Shown here: piece after piece, positions 25,143 to 33,865 of the stretch
How positions within the stretch are numbered: position 1 is the first letter of the stretch
Layout of the letters: the number at the start of each line of letters is the position of its first letter
Source: Winogradskya humida
GTDB lineage: Bacteria; Actinomycetota; Actinomycetes; Mycobacteriales; Micromonosporaceae
Length of the DNA stretch: 64,000 nucleotides
Direction of reading: 5' to 3'
NCBI RefSeq assembly: GCF_016862215.1
Contig: NZ_BOMN01000022.1
Location: 1-64,000 of the forward strand
Position numbers and translations under genes: made by a program
Notes under the pieces: generated by a model
The model's database searches: none
Told to the model about the DNA's origin: nothing
What the model saw: the letters and a program-made list of their open reading frames with translations, nothing else

Positions 25143-26453
25143 ATGACTATCGCATCCGTGCTGGCGCTGGTGATGACGGCGGGCGCCGTTGCCGCGCCGG
25201 CACCCGTACCCATCTCCTGGACCTCCTGCGGCAATTCCGCAGAGTGCGCAACACTGCAGTTACCGGTCGATTGGAGCGATCCGGGCGGGGAGAAATTCGG
25301 CTTCCGGGTGGCGCGGCACCAGGCGAAACCGGAGCTCCGCGTCGGGACCCTGGTCTTCGGCCCCGGCGGCCCCGGTGACTCCGGCGTCGGCGTCATCACC
25401 GACCCGAAGCGGTTCGACCGGTTCAGCCAGGATCTCATCGACCGGTTCGACATCGTCAGCTATGACCCGCGCGGGGTGGGCCAGAGCAGTCCGATGCCGT
25501 GCCCCGCCCCGGCGTCACCCGTGATCACGAGCGCCGCGGACTTCGACCTGCGGATCCAGCAGAACCAGGCCGCCTGGGCGACGTGCCGCGAGGACTACGG
25601 CCCGCTCTGGGAGCATGCCGACAGCCTGAGCACCGTACGCGACATCGACGCGCTCCGGTCGGCACTGGGCGAACGTCAGCTGACGTTCCACGGCAGCTCC
25701 TACGGCACCCTCGTGGGGGAGCTGTACGCCGAGACGTACCCGTCACGGACCCGGGCGGTCGTCCTGGAGAGCTCCGTCGACCACAGTCAGCGGACCGCCG
25801 GTTTCCTGCGGACCCAGGCCTGGGCATTGCAGGACTCGTTCGACGCGTTCGCCGCGTGGTGCGACGCGACGGAGAGCTGTGCCCTGCACGGCAAGGATGT
25901 GCACGCCGAGTGGGCCGCCCTGCTCGACGCCGCCGGCCCGGACGAGCTGTGGGACCTGACGGCTACCGCACATCGCAGCATGTACGCGCCGGACTATGCG
26001 GGCTTCGCGGCCGCCATCGCCACCGGTGACATCGAGAAGCAGTCCGCGCCGCAGCCCACGACGGCGGTGTTCTGCAACGACTGGGCGCTGCCGGTCCGCG
26101 ACTACGCGTCCTACCAGCGGCTCATCACGAGTAACGCGACCCGTGACTTGCGATACTCCGCCGGCGTCCTCGCGATCGGGACCTGCCTCGGCTGGCCGCA
26201 ACCGGTGACGAACCCGCAGCACCGCCTCGACGTGCACACCCGCACGCCGCTCCTGCTGATCAACGCGCGGCACGACCCGGCCAGCGGCTACAACTGGGCG
26301 CGATCCGTGGCGGCCCAGCTCGGCCGGCACGGCGTGCTGCTCACGTACGACGGCGCGGGGCACGGTTCGTACAACAGATCCACCTGCGTGAAGGCGGCCG
26401 TGGACGCGTACCTGCTGAATCTGACCGTGCCACGCCGCGGAACGGTCTGCTAG
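25143..26453 (+). CDS. Secreted alpha/beta-hydrolase of the tripeptidyl-aminopeptidase type
   Basis: 436 residues with a short signal peptide (MTIASVLALVMTAGAVAAPAP). Oxyanion region LVFGPGGPGDSG is followed by YDPRGVGQSSP and the nucleophile elbow GSSYG with Ser186. A late Asp (NARHDPAS) and the histidine in GAGHGSY complete a triad. The cap contains paired cysteines typical of exported TAP/SlpD-like peptidases. It probably removes short N-terminal peptides from extracellular substrates. Its stop codon shares the bases ctag with the convergent ribA stop at 26450-26453. Confidence 0.88.
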   Translation: MTIASVLALVMTAGAVAAPAPVPISWTSCGNSAECATLQLPVDWSDPGGEKFGFRVARHQAKPELRVGTLVFGPGGPGDSGVGVITDPKRFDRFSQDLIDRFDIVSYDPRGVGQSSPMPCPAPASPVITSAADFDLRIQQNQAAWATCREDYGPLWEHADSLSTVRDIDALRSALGERQLTFHGSSYGTLVGELYAETYPSRTRAVVLESSVDHSQRTAGFLRTQAWALQDSFDAFAAWCDATESCALHGKDVHAEWAALLDAAGPDELWDLTATAHRSMYAPDYAGFAAAIATGDIEKQSAPQPTTAVFCNDWALPVRDYASYQRLITSNATRDLRYSAGVLAIGTCLGWPQPVTNPQHRLDVHTRTPLLLINARHDPASGYNWARSVAAQLGRHGVLLTYDGAGHGSYNRSTCVKAAVDAYLLNLTVPRRGTVC

Positions 26454-27121
26454 AGGCCGGGCAGGTCGAGGGTGTGCGAGGTGTGGGTCGCCTTCGTGGC
26501 CAGGTAGCGCCGGTTCGCAGGGGACAGGTGCACGCCGGTCGGGATGCGTTCCTTCACCTCCACGCCGTATGCCTGGAGCTGGGTGGCCTTGTCCGGGTTG
26601 TTGCTCAGCAGGCGGATCTTCTCCGTGCCGAGCGCCAGCAGCATCTGCGCCGCGGCGGTGTAGTCGCGCTCGTCCTCGCCCCGGCCGAGCGCGACGTTCG
26701 CCTCGTAGGTGTCCAGGCCCGAGTCCTGCAGCGCGTACGCGTCGAGTTTCGCGTACAGGCCGATGCCCCGGCCTTCCTGGCGCAGGTAGAGCAGGTAGCC
26801 GCCGGTCTGGGTGATGCGTTCGACGGCCTCGCGCAGCTGCGGCCCGCAGTCGCAGCGCTCGGAGCCGAACACGTCGCCGGTCATGCATTCGGAGTGGGGC
26901 CGCACCAGGGGGACGCTGTCCGGGTCCGGGGAGCCGAGCTCGAGGGCCAGGTGCTCCTTGCCGTCGGCGAGGCCGTTGAACGTGTGCACCTGGGCGGTGG
27001 TGGAGTAACCGTCCGCGAAGCGCAGCGGAACCGTGACGCGGGTGCGGATCGTCGCCCGCTGTAACACCCGGCATTCCAGTGAGTCGGACATCGGCCCCCC
27101 AGTGTTGTTGATCTGTCGCAT
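26450..27121 (-). CDS. ribA: GTP cyclohydrolase II
   Basis: 223 residues from the ATG at 27121, chosen over an ATG at 27091 because GAGGGG lies eight bases before it. The zinc site SEC(79)MTGDVFGSERC(90)DC(92) and the nucleotide-binding stretch LRQEGRGIGL are intact. It hydrolyses GTP to the diaminopyrimidine that starts riboflavin synthesis. The residue matching E. coli RibA Tyr105 is Tyr129, so it is not of the Streptomyces type with Met there that stops at the formylated product. It is the last gene of a seven-gene operon holding no other riboflavin gene except a RibD-like reductase, so it probably feeds a secondary pathway. Confidence 0.93.
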   Translation of the reverse strand: MRQINNTGGPMSDSLECRVLQRATIRTRVTVPLRFADGYSTTAQVHTFNGLADGKEHLALELGSPDPDSVPLVRPHSECMTGDVFGSERCDCGPQLREAVERITQTGGYLLYLRQEGRGIGLYAKLDAYALQDSGLDTYEANVALGRGEDERDYTAAAQMLLALGTEKIRLLSNNPDKATQLQAYGVEVKERIPTGVHLSPANRRYLATKATHTSHTLDLPGL

Positions 27122-27144
27122 ATTCGTACCCCTCAGTGCCCGGG

Positions 27145-27834
27145 TCAGTCCCGGAACCTGTCGGACAGTGCGTAACGCAACAGCACGACATCGCCTATCT
27201 GGCGCACTTCGGTCAGATCCGCCCGGCGCTGCGGTCCCCACGGGAAAGCCCCGTCGCTGACGAAACGGGGCGCCTTGGAATCGCCGACGAAGAACGGCGC
27301 GACCACGAGCTGCAGCTCGTCGGCGAGCCCGGCGGTGAGGAACTGGGTGTGCATGCTGCCACCGCCCTCGACCATGAGCCGGCCGACGCCGCGGTCGGCC
27401 AGGTCGGCGGTGACCCGGTTGAGGTCCAGGGGATCGCCGCCGTCGATGACGGTGGCGACACCGCCCAGCTTGCGCCGCGCCGACGGGAGCGCAGGTGACG
27501 CGCAATAGACGAGCTTGTCGGCCTCCCCGAGAGCGAAGAACCGGGCCGACGGGTCGAGGTCACAGCTGCTCGTGACGGTGACTTTGACCGGATCGGGGCA
27601 GACGCCGCGGGTGATCCGGGCGCGGCGCCGGGCCTCGTCGCGGATCAGCAGCCGCGGGTTGTCGGTGCGGACCGTGCCCGCGCCGACCAGGATCGCGTCG
27701 CAGGTCGCGCGCACCTCGTCCACCCGGTCGAAGTCCGCGTCGTTGGAGAGCAGGAGCCGTTCGTCGCCCGGGCTGTCCACGTATCCGTCGATGGACATGC
27801 CACAGCTCAGCAGCACGTACGGGCGATCTTTCAC
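27145..27834 (-). CDS. RibD C-terminal-type (DHFR-fold) pyrimidine reductase
   Basis: 229 residues from the GTG at 27834, where homologous reductases begin just ahead of RPYVLLSCGMSIDGYVD. Codons further upstream (27879 or 27888) are possible but overlap the previous gene. Motifs are DAILVGAGTVRTDNPRLLIRD, LMVEGGGSMHTQFL and the C-terminal core. There is no deaminase domain, unlike bifunctional RibD. It likely reduces the ribosyl group of the cyclohydrolase product or a derivative with NADPH. It lies 23 bp ahead of ribA in the same direction. Confidence 0.85.
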   Translation of the reverse strand: MKDRPYVLLSCGMSIDGYVDSPGDERLLLSNDADFDRVDEVRATCDAILVGAGTVRTDNPRLLIRDEARRRARITRGVCPDPVKVTVTSSCDLDPSARFFALGEADKLVYCASPALPSARRKLGGVATVIDGGDPLDLNRVTADLADRGVGRLMVEGGGSMHTQFLTAGLADELQLVVAPFFVGDSKAPRFVSDGAFPWGPQRRADLTEVRQIGDVVLLRYALSDRFRD

Positions 27835-27871
27835 TGACCCAACATAGACCGAACCAACTGTGTCGGCACCC

Positions 27872-28882
27872 TCACGCACCGCTACCAACCAGCTGCCGCA
27901 CCTGGGGCATCGGAAGGGAGACGGCGGGGGAGACGGGCGCCACCGCGCGGACCCGCATCTTGGTGATCGCCCGGTGGGCGATGACGAGCAGCCCGGGCAG
28001 TGCGGCCACGAAGGCGAACAGGCCGTAGACGACCGCGATGGTCAGGCCCTGGCCGGCGCTGAGACCGGCCGCGCCGAACGCCCACGCGGTGACCGCCTCG
28101 CGGGGCCCCCAGCCGCCGATGTTCACCGGCAGCGTCATGGCGAGCAGGGCCAGCAGCATCAGCGGCGCGAGCCGCAGCACGGAGGTCCCCGAGCCGGCCG
28201 CGCGGGCCGCGACCACGAACGTCGCGAGGTGCCCGGCGAGCACGATCGTCGAGGCGAGCACGATGCCCGGCCAGTTGCGGCGCGACAGCAGCCCGGCGCG
28301 GATCTCGGTGACCCCGGTGCGGGCCGCGCGGGCCCAGCGGGACGCCCCGGTGCGCAGCCGGCCGACCGCCAGCACCGCCAGCAGGGCGGCGGCGATGACG
28401 GCCGCGACGGCGAGGCCGATGACCGGGGCGTGGTCGTGCAGGTGGGACAGGACCGGCGACGGCACCGTGAACAGCACCACCAGGCCGACCGTGACGAGTA
28501 CGACCTGACCGGCGGTGCGTTCGAGGACCACCGCGCGGACGCTCTTGCCGACGTCGCCGCCCTCACGGCCGTGCTGCACCGCGCGGTCCACGTCGCCGAG
28601 GATCCCGCCGGGCAGCGCCGCGTTGATGAACAGCGCCTTGTAGTAGTCGGCGATCGCCGTACGCAGCGAGAGCCGCATGCCCAGGCCGCGCGCGACCAGG
28701 CACCAGCGCCAGGCACTGAAGACCGTGGTGGTCACGCCGATCGCGAACGCGGTGCCGAGCGTCGTGGCGTCGATCACCCGCAGCCCGTCGAGGAAGGCAC
28801 CGGTGCCCAGGCGCCAGAGCAGCACCGCGAGGATCGCCACCCCGCCGAGCACTCGGACCCACGCCCAGATCGATCGGTTCAT
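27872..28882 (-). CDS. Flippase-like lysylphosphatidylglycerol-synthase TM-region protein
   Basis: 336 residues with about eight transmembrane segments. The family motifs are WRWCLVARGLGMRLSLRTAIADYYKALFINAALPGGILGDVDRA and NIGGWGPREAVTAWAF, the conserved core of the UPF0104/LPG-synthase membrane domain. The MprF catalytic domain is absent. Such stand-alone proteins are thought to move or present lipids. In an operon with a glycosyltransferase and cyclohydrolase it may handle a lipid-linked intermediate; this is inference. A 61-bp gap separates it from the methyltransferase gene upstream. Confidence 0.85.
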   Translation of the reverse strand: MNRSIWAWVRVLGGVAILAVLLWRLGTGAFLDGLRVIDATTLGTAFAIGVTTTVFSAWRWCLVARGLGMRLSLRTAIADYYKALFINAALPGGILGDVDRAVQHGREGGDVGKSVRAVVLERTAGQVVLVTVGLVVLFTVPSPVLSHLHDHAPVIGLAVAAVIAAALLAVLAVGRLRTGASRWARAARTGVTEIRAGLLSRRNWPGIVLASTIVLAGHLATFVVAARAAGSGTSVLRLAPLMLLALLAMTLPVNIGGWGPREAVTAWAFGAAGLSAGQGLTIAVVYGLFAFVAALPGLLVIAHRAITKMRVRAVAPVSPAVSLPMPQVRQLVGSGA

Positions 28883-28943
28883 TGCGACGCCACCTCCGGT
28901 TAGCCGTTCCTGCGACTAATACGTCCCGGTGGGGCCGTGCGGT

Positions 28944-29759
28944 TCAGTCTTTCTGGGCGTAAAGATCTTGATGGCCCACGGACACCCGCAACCCACCCGC
29001 CCCGGCAGCCGCCACCCGGTCCGCGAGGTAGTCGTCCAGCGCCAGCTCAGGGCGCTGTTCGGCGGCCGCGGCCACCCAGCCCTTCAGCCATTCCACGGTC
29101 AGTTCGCGCTGATCGGGACCGAGCTCCCAGGGGGTGGCCCGGGTGGTCACACTCGCCCCGGCCCGCGCGAAGGACTCCGCGGCCGCGCCGACGGCCTCCG
29201 GTCCGAGCAGCCAGCGGTCCCCGGTGTGACGGCGCTGGTGGTCGTTGAACGCGGCCACCACCTCCTCGTCGAGGGGGTGCGGCGGGTCCAGGGTCACCTC
29301 GCCGGCCACGGTCAGGGTGAACAGCGCCGGGGTGCCCGACGCCACGCAGATGTCGGCCAGGGCGGCCACCTCGTCGGAGGTGAACAGGTCGAGCAGCGCC
29401 GAGCACGTGACGAGCGACACCCCGGCCAGGTGCTCCGCGGTCAGGCCGGCCACGTCCAGCTCCGAGGTCTCCCCGGTCACCGGGCTGCCGTCGGCGGCGG
29501 CTTCAGGCAGATGAGACTTGGCGTACGCGAGGAGCGCCGGATCCCTGTCCTGCAGAATCCACCGCTGCGGGCCCGGCAACAGGGGAGCCAGCCACCGCCC
29601 CAGCGAACCGGCACCGCAGCCGAGGTCGCGGATCACGATCTCGCCACCGTTGCCGAACTCGGGCCGGGCCTTGATCGCGTCGATCAGGTCGGTCGCGCGG
29701 GCCGCCGCGTCGGCGGGCTCCCGCAGCAGCAGCCAGTCGGTGCTGAACTCTCCGGTCAT
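28944..29759 (-). CDS. Class I SAM-dependent methyltransferase
   Basis: 271 residues. The ATG at 29759 overlaps the glycosyltransferase stop (ATGA), fixing the start over an ORF that extends 28 codons upstream. The SAM-binding motif IRDLGCGAGSLGRWLAPLLPG is followed by the acidic LQDRDPALLAYA and by VTCSALLDLFTSDEVAAL. The substrate is unknown. Its position within the pterin-like operon suggests a tailoring role. Confidence 0.85.
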   Translation of the reverse strand: MTGEFSTDWLLLREPADAAARATDLIDAIKARPEFGNGGEIVIRDLGCGAGSLGRWLAPLLPGPQRWILQDRDPALLAYAKSHLPEAAADGSPVTGETSELDVAGLTAEHLAGVSLVTCSALLDLFTSDEVAALADICVASGTPALFTLTVAGEVTLDPPHPLDEEVVAAFNDHQRRHTGDRWLLGPEAVGAAAESFARAGASVTTRATPWELGPDQRELTVEWLKGWVAAAAEQRPELALDDYLADRVAAAGAGGLRVSVGHQDLYAQKD

Positions 29760-30787
29760 GGTTCGAGTACCTCGCTCAGTTGTCGTGTCGTCTCGTCCCA
29801 GCCGCGCAGCGTGCCACGGCGGGCGCGGGCGGCGGCCCGCCAATCGGTGCGCAGACCGGGGTCGGTCAGCCAGCGCCGCAATGCGCCGGCCAGGGCTGGG
29901 GCGTCCCCCGGCGGCACGAGGCCACCCGGCACGGTCCCGTCCGGTGCGGTCCCGATCGCCTCGGGCACACCCTGGACCTCGGTGGCCAGCACGGGGATGC
30001 CCCGGGCCAGGGCCTCGGTGACCACCATGCCGTACGTCTCGGCGCGCGACGGCAGCACCAGAAGATCCGCCGCCGCATACGTCTCGTCGAGCGCCTTACC
30101 GGTCCTGGTCCCTACAAACCGCACCTTTTCGTACGCAAGAAGCGGCTGAACAAACGCAGGATCCCGGTCCAATGCGCCGGCGCAGACGCACTCCCAGTCC
30201 AGATCGTCCACTGTGCGCAGTGCCTCGACCAGCACGTCCTGCGCCTTGCGCGGCGTGACGGCGGCGACGCACAGCAACCGGTTGCCCGTCGCGCTCGGGT
30301 CGGTTTCCGGTGCCGGGTCGACGCCGGGCAGCGCTACCTGCACGCTGCCGTCCCGCAGACCGTGCAGGCCCTCGACGCGCCGCGCCGCACCGGCACTGGT
30401 CGCCACGACCGCTGACGCCGCACGGACCGTACGCCCTTCGAGCTCACTGAGCGTCGCGTCCGCCCCGGTCTCGTCACCGAGCGGCAGATGCACCAGCACC
30501 ACGAGGCGTAACCGGTCGGCCTGTGCCTCGATGGCGTCCGGCGCCGCACACGCCACCAGGCCGTCGAGCAGCACCGTCGCGCCGTCCGGGATGTCCGCGA
30601 GAACCCGCCGCAGCCGTGCCCGGGACGCGTCCGAGGGGTGCGGCCACTCGCCGGTGAGGGCGAGCTCGTGCACGTCCCGGGTCCTCGCGAGGCCGGTCAG
30701 CACCCGCCGGTCGTACGTGTTGCCGCCGCTCGGTGCCGCCGGGTCGTCGATCCCGCCCGGCAGCACCGCCCAGAGCGGATCGGTCAC
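29756..30787 (-). CDS. GT4-type glycosyltransferase
   Basis: 343 residues, GT-B fold. The C-terminal donor domain holds [74 protein letters not shown], including the E-x7-E motif of retaining GT4 enzymes. Most close relatives use GDP- or UDP-sugars, but the donor here is unknown. It overlaps both the PTPS-like gene (30784-30787) and the methyltransferase gene by four bases, so it is part of one translationally coupled block. Confidence 0.88.
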   Translation of the reverse strand: MTDPLWAVLPGGIDDPAAPSGGNTYDRRVLTGLARTRDVHELALTGEWPHPSDASRARLRRVLADIPDGATVLLDGLVACAAPDAIEAQADRLRLVVLVHLPLGDETGADATLSELEGRTVRAASAVVATSAGAARRVEGLHGLRDGSVQVALPGVDPAPETDPSATGNRLLCVAAVTPRKAQDVLVEALRTVDDLDWECVCAGALDRDPAFVQPLLAYEKVRFVGTRTGKALDETYAAADLLVLPSRAETYGMVVTEALARGIPVLATEVQGVPEAIGTAPDGTVPGGLVPPGDAPALAGALRRWLTDPGLRTDWRAAARARRGTLRGWDETTRQLSEVLEP

Positions 30788-31182
30788 AGATCTCTCTCAT
30801 ACGAGGCCCACGCGATGTGGGACTCGTGCAGCGTCACCGCGATCCCGGTGAGCCCGCCCGCGCCGGCCCCGAGCCCGCCGTCGGCCGCCTTGGCCGCGAG
30901 CCGGTCGGCGATGACCTTCGCCAGGAACTCCGTCGACGTGTTGATCCCGGTGAAGTCGGTGTCGTCGTCCAGGTTCTTGTAGCTCAGGCCCTTGCAGATG
31001 GCGCCGAGCTCCTGCAGCGCGAGGCCGATGTCCACCACGATGTTGTCGTCGTCCAGCTCGGGACGCTTGAACGTGGCGTCCACGACGAACGTGGCGCCGT
31101 GCAGCTTCTGGGCCGGGCCGAACACCTCCCCGCGGAAGCTGTGGGCAACCATGATGTGATCACGGACGGTGACGCTGAACAT
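30784..31182 (-). CDS. PTPS/QueD-like protein with an altered zinc site
   Basis: 132 residues with the tetrahydropterin-synthase fold. His14 in MVAHSF and His28 in LHGATF are two of the three expected zinc ligands. Canonical enzymes have HGHN where this reads HGAT, so the third histidine is alanine at position 30, and no catalytic cysteine precedes the motif. The C-terminal [11 protein letters not shown] keeps the conserved Glu120. The pterin-binding part therefore seems kept while lyase chemistry is probably changed or lost. It follows the dehydrogenase directly (TGAATG) and overlaps the glycosyltransferase gene. Confidence 0.85.
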   Translation of the reverse strand: MFSVTVRDHIMVAHSFRGEVFGPAQKLHGATFVVDATFKRPELDDDNIVVDIGLALQELGAICKGLSYKNLDDDTDFTGINTSTEFLAKVIADRLAAKAADGGLGAGAGGLTGIAVTLHESHIAWASYERDL

Positions 31183-32160
31183 TCACGCTCCAGACGTGTA
31201 GGTGATGAGGTGGCAGAGCGCCGGTAGCTCTCCGCTGGTCAGCCTGGGCATGACCCCGGGCAGCTCGGCGAAGTCGGACTCCCCGGTGAGCAGGGCGTCG
31301 AAGACCGGGTCGGCGAGCAGGTCGAGGGCCGTGGCCAGGCGGTCAGCGTACGTGCGGCGCCCGCGCCGGGCCGGGGCGATCCCGCCGACCTGGCTGCTCT
31401 TGACCACCAGCCGCCGGGAGTGGAAGAACTCCCCGAGCGGCACGCTGACCTGTTTGTCCCCGTACCAGCTGAGCTCGACGACGGTTCCCTCGACGGCGAG
31501 CAGCTCGAGCGAGCGGGCCAGCCCGGCCGAGGTGGCGCTGGCATGCACGACCAGGTCGCAGTCGCCGGCCGCGTCCGCGGGCAGGGCGAAGTCCACGCCC
31601 ATCGCGGCCGCCAGCTCGGCGCGTTGCGGGTTCGCGTCCACCAGCTGCAGTCTCACGCCGGGGAAGCGGGACAGGATCGCGGCCACGCTCGCGCCGACCA
31701 TGCCGGCGCCGACCACGGCGATCCGGTCACCGATCAGCGGCGCGGCGTCCCAGAGCCCGTTCAGCGCGGTCTCGACCGTGCCCGCGAGGACGGCCCGGGC
31801 GGCGGGGACGTTCTCCGGCACCACAGTGACGGATTCCACGGGTACGACGAAGCGCGTCTGGTGCGGGAAGAGGCTGAACACCGTACGCCCAAGAAGCTCC
31901 GCCGGGCCTTCTTCCACCACGCCGACGTTGAGGTAGCCGTACTTGACGGGGGCCGGGAAATCGCCCTCCTGGAACGGCGCACGCATCGTGGCGTGCTGAT
32001 TCTCCGGAACACCACCGCGGAACACGAGCGTCTCGGTGCCCCGGCTGACCCCCGAGTGCAGGGTCCGCACGAGCACCTCACCGGGACCCGGTGCGGGCAC
32101 CTCCACGGGCCGGATCTCGCCCTCGCCGGGCGCCGTGATCCAGAACGCGAAATCCGTCAC
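31183..32160 (-). CDS. MDR-family zinc-type alcohol dehydrogenase, first gene of the pterin-like operon
   Basis: 325 residues from the GTG at 32160, six bases after GGAGA; an upstream in-frame codon at 32229 is rejected. The N-terminal GroES-like domain has GVSRGTETLVFRGGVPE. The nucleotide-binding domain has IAVVGAGMVGASVAAIL and LVDANPQR. The structural four-cysteine zinc site is absent, as in many threonine-dehydrogenase-like members. The stop codon abuts the PTPS-like start (TGAATG). Its promoter must lie in the 107-bp gap shared with the divergent phosphotransferase gene. Confidence 0.85.
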   Translation of the reverse strand: MTDFAFWITAPGEGEIRPVEVPAPGPGEVLVRTLHSGVSRGTETLVFRGGVPENQHATMRAPFQEGDFPAPVKYGYLNVGVVEEGPAELLGRTVFSLFPHQTRFVVPVESVTVVPENVPAARAVLAGTVETALNGLWDAAPLIGDRIAVVGAGMVGASVAAILSRFPGVRLQLVDANPQRAELAAAMGVDFALPADAAGDCDLVVHASATSAGLARSLELLAVEGTVVELSWYGDKQVSVPLGEFFHSRRLVVKSSQVGGIAPARRGRRTYADRLATALDLLADPVFDALLTGESDFAELPGVMPRLTSGELPALCHLITYTSGA

Positions 32161-32267
32161 CGGCGATCTCCTTCCGCAATCGATGAACCGAAGCCGCCGC
32201 ACCAACGTGATGCAGGAGGACAGCGGCAACCATACGCGGGACCCGATCTTGCGCCCCCGGAGGCACG

Positions 32268-33080
32268 GTGACCATGAGTATCGGCACGATGACGGCCAGG
32301 CCCGCCCGAGGACCCCTCGCGGGCCTCGTGGCCCACCTCGTCCTCAGCACCGCCCTCGCGGCGACGACGGGGCTGACCGGCAACGGCTGGGTGGCCGGCA
32401 TCGCGTACGCCATCGCGCTGTATGTGCTGCTCCGGACGGGTCTGGAACGGGCCGGCATGCGCGCCCTCGGCGCTGCCAACGCGGTCACCCTGGGCCGCGC
32501 GGTCCTGGTCGGCGGCGTGACCGCCCTGGTCGTCACGTCGTTCTCGCAGTCGATCTCACTGCCCGTGCTGGTGACCCTGGTGGGCGTCGCCCTCGCCCTC
32601 GACGGCGTGGACGGCCAGGTCGCCCGTCGCACCGGCACCACGTCCCCGCTCGGCGCCCGCTTCGACATGGAGATCGACGCGTTCCTCATCCTGGTCCTCA
32701 GCGTGTACGTCGGCAGCACCTACGGCTGGTGGACGATCGCGATCGGCGCGTTCCGCTACGTCTTCGTCGCCGCGATGTGGGCCGCCCCCTGGCTGAACGG
32801 CGCCCTGCCCCCGAAGTTCTCCCGCAAGGTCGTCGCCGCCCTGCAGGGCGTGGTCCTGGTGGTGGTGACGGCCAACCTGCTGCCGCACGGGTTGTCCTTC
32901 GCCGCCCTGGCCGTCGCGCTGATCACCCTCACCTGGTCCTTCGGCCGCGACATCGCCTGGCTGCGCCGCACGGAGCTTGCCCGCCGCACGACCGCCGCCC
33001 GCACCCCGCTCACCCGCCGCATCCCGGCCGCCCGCATCCCGTCCCAGCGCCGCCGCCGCACCGCCTCGGCCAACGCCTGA
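32268..33080 (+). CDS. CDP-alcohol phosphatidyltransferase family membrane enzyme
   Basis: 270 residues, about six transmembrane segments. It has the complete catalytic motif D112-x2-D115-G116-x2-A119-R120-x8-G129-x3-D133-x3-D137. Such enzymes transfer a phospho-alcohol from a CDP-activated donor to an acceptor alcohol and make phospholipid head groups. GGAGG (32259-32263) precedes both a GTG at 32268 and an ATG at 32274; the ATG has the more usual spacing. The C-terminus is a basic Arg/Pro-rich tail. It is divergent from the pterin-like operon and may supply or modify a lipid for the same pathway. Confidence 0.88.
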   Translation: MTMSIGTMTARPARGPLAGLVAHLVLSTALAATTGLTGNGWVAGIAYAIALYVLLRTGLERAGMRALGAANAVTLGRAVLVGGVTALVVTSFSQSISLPVLVTLVGVALALDGVDGQVARRTGTTSPLGARFDMEIDAFLILVLSVYVGSTYGWWTIAIGAFRYVFVAAMWAAPWLNGALPPKFSRKVVAALQGVVLVVVTANLLPHGLSFAALAVALITLTWSFGRDIAWLRRTELARRTTAARTPLTRRIPAARIPSQRRRRTASANA

Positions 33081-33181
33081 CCACTCACCCCGGCCCGGTT
33101 GATGGACTGGCCCCGGTCAGCCGGCTTTGCCCTGGTCTGTTTGGTTCGGTCCCCGTGCTCTGGCCCGGCCCGGCCCGGTCG

Positions 33182-33215
33182 GGCGGCCCGGCCCGGCCGG
33201 TTGGGCCGGGCCGCC
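33182..33215. terminator. Strong GC-rich hairpin after the phosphotransferase gene
   Basis: A perfect 13-base stem GGCGGCCCGGCCC/GGGCCGGGCCGCC with an eight-base loop, 100 bp after the 33080 stop. It is surrounded by ggcccggcccgg runs. There is no T-run, as is common in actinobacteria. Confidence 0.6.
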
Positions 33216-33292
33216 TGCTGGCTCGCTTCTACCCGTGGCTTGCCTTCGTGATGTGTCCCGGTGGCTTGACCCGGGGCGGCAGGATGGGGCGC

Positions 33293-33865
33293 ATGAAATT
33301 GATCGCGGTGATCATCTCGGCGGTGGCTGTTGTTGTTCTGGTCACGGGTGGGGCCGTGTGGGCGGCGAAGCGTGGCGGGGACGGGCCGGCGATCCCGGAT
33401 CGGGTCATGCTGCAGGCCGAGGATCTCAACGGTGTCGAGCCCGCGCCCGCGGCGGACGAGGAAGGTCTCCCGCAGCCCTGCGCCGACTCCCCGGTGCCAG
33501 CGCCTGTCGCCAGCCGTGCCATCGCCGCTGACTACCTGCCGCGGGCCCGGGTGCACGAGTTCGTCGCGGAGTTCCCGGAGACCGTGGCCGGTTCGTACAT
33601 CGCGGCGTTGAAGGAGCAGCTCGGCCGGTGCAAAGTGGGCGGCGGCGAGGACGGGTTCCGGCTGATCGCCGAGGACCCGATCGGACCCGGCACGGTGCTG
33701 TTCAGCAAGCAGTATGACGAGGGTGACCGCTGGGTGGCGTACACCGCTGGTGTCACCGGCCGCTACGTCGTCATCATCTCGGTGACCGACCCGGTCGTGG
33801 GCGGCGCCGACTTCACGACCGCGAACGACCTGCTCGCTGAAGGACTGCGCCGAGCCGCCCAGTAA
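33293..33865 (+). CDS. Membrane-anchored or exported hypothetical protein
   Basis: 190 residues. It opens with MKLIAVIISAVAVVVLVTGGAVWAAKRGG, a single N-terminal hydrophobic segment without a lipobox, so it is probably a membrane anchor. The mature part has two or three cysteines (PQPCADSPV, LGRCKVGGG) and a soluble domain of the kind common in actinobacterial exported proteins of unknown role. The ATG at 33293 is used; another three codons upstream is possible. Its last 53 bp overlap the antisense phosphotransferase remnant. Confidence 0.75.
   Translation: MKLIAVIISAVAVVVLVTGGAVWAAKRGGDGPAIPDRVMLQAEDLNGVEPAPAADEEGLPQPCADSPVPAPVASRAIAADYLPRARVHEFVAEFPETVAGSYIAALKEQLGRCKVGGGEDGFRLIAEDPIGPGTVLFSKQYDEGDRWVAYTAGVTGRYVVIISVTDPVVGGADFTTANDLLAEGLRRAAQ

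Noticed and set aside
26450..27121. Formylpyrimidine-producing GTP cyclohydrolase paralogue
   Set aside because: The diagnostic position carries Tyr129 as in the canonical enzyme, not Met.
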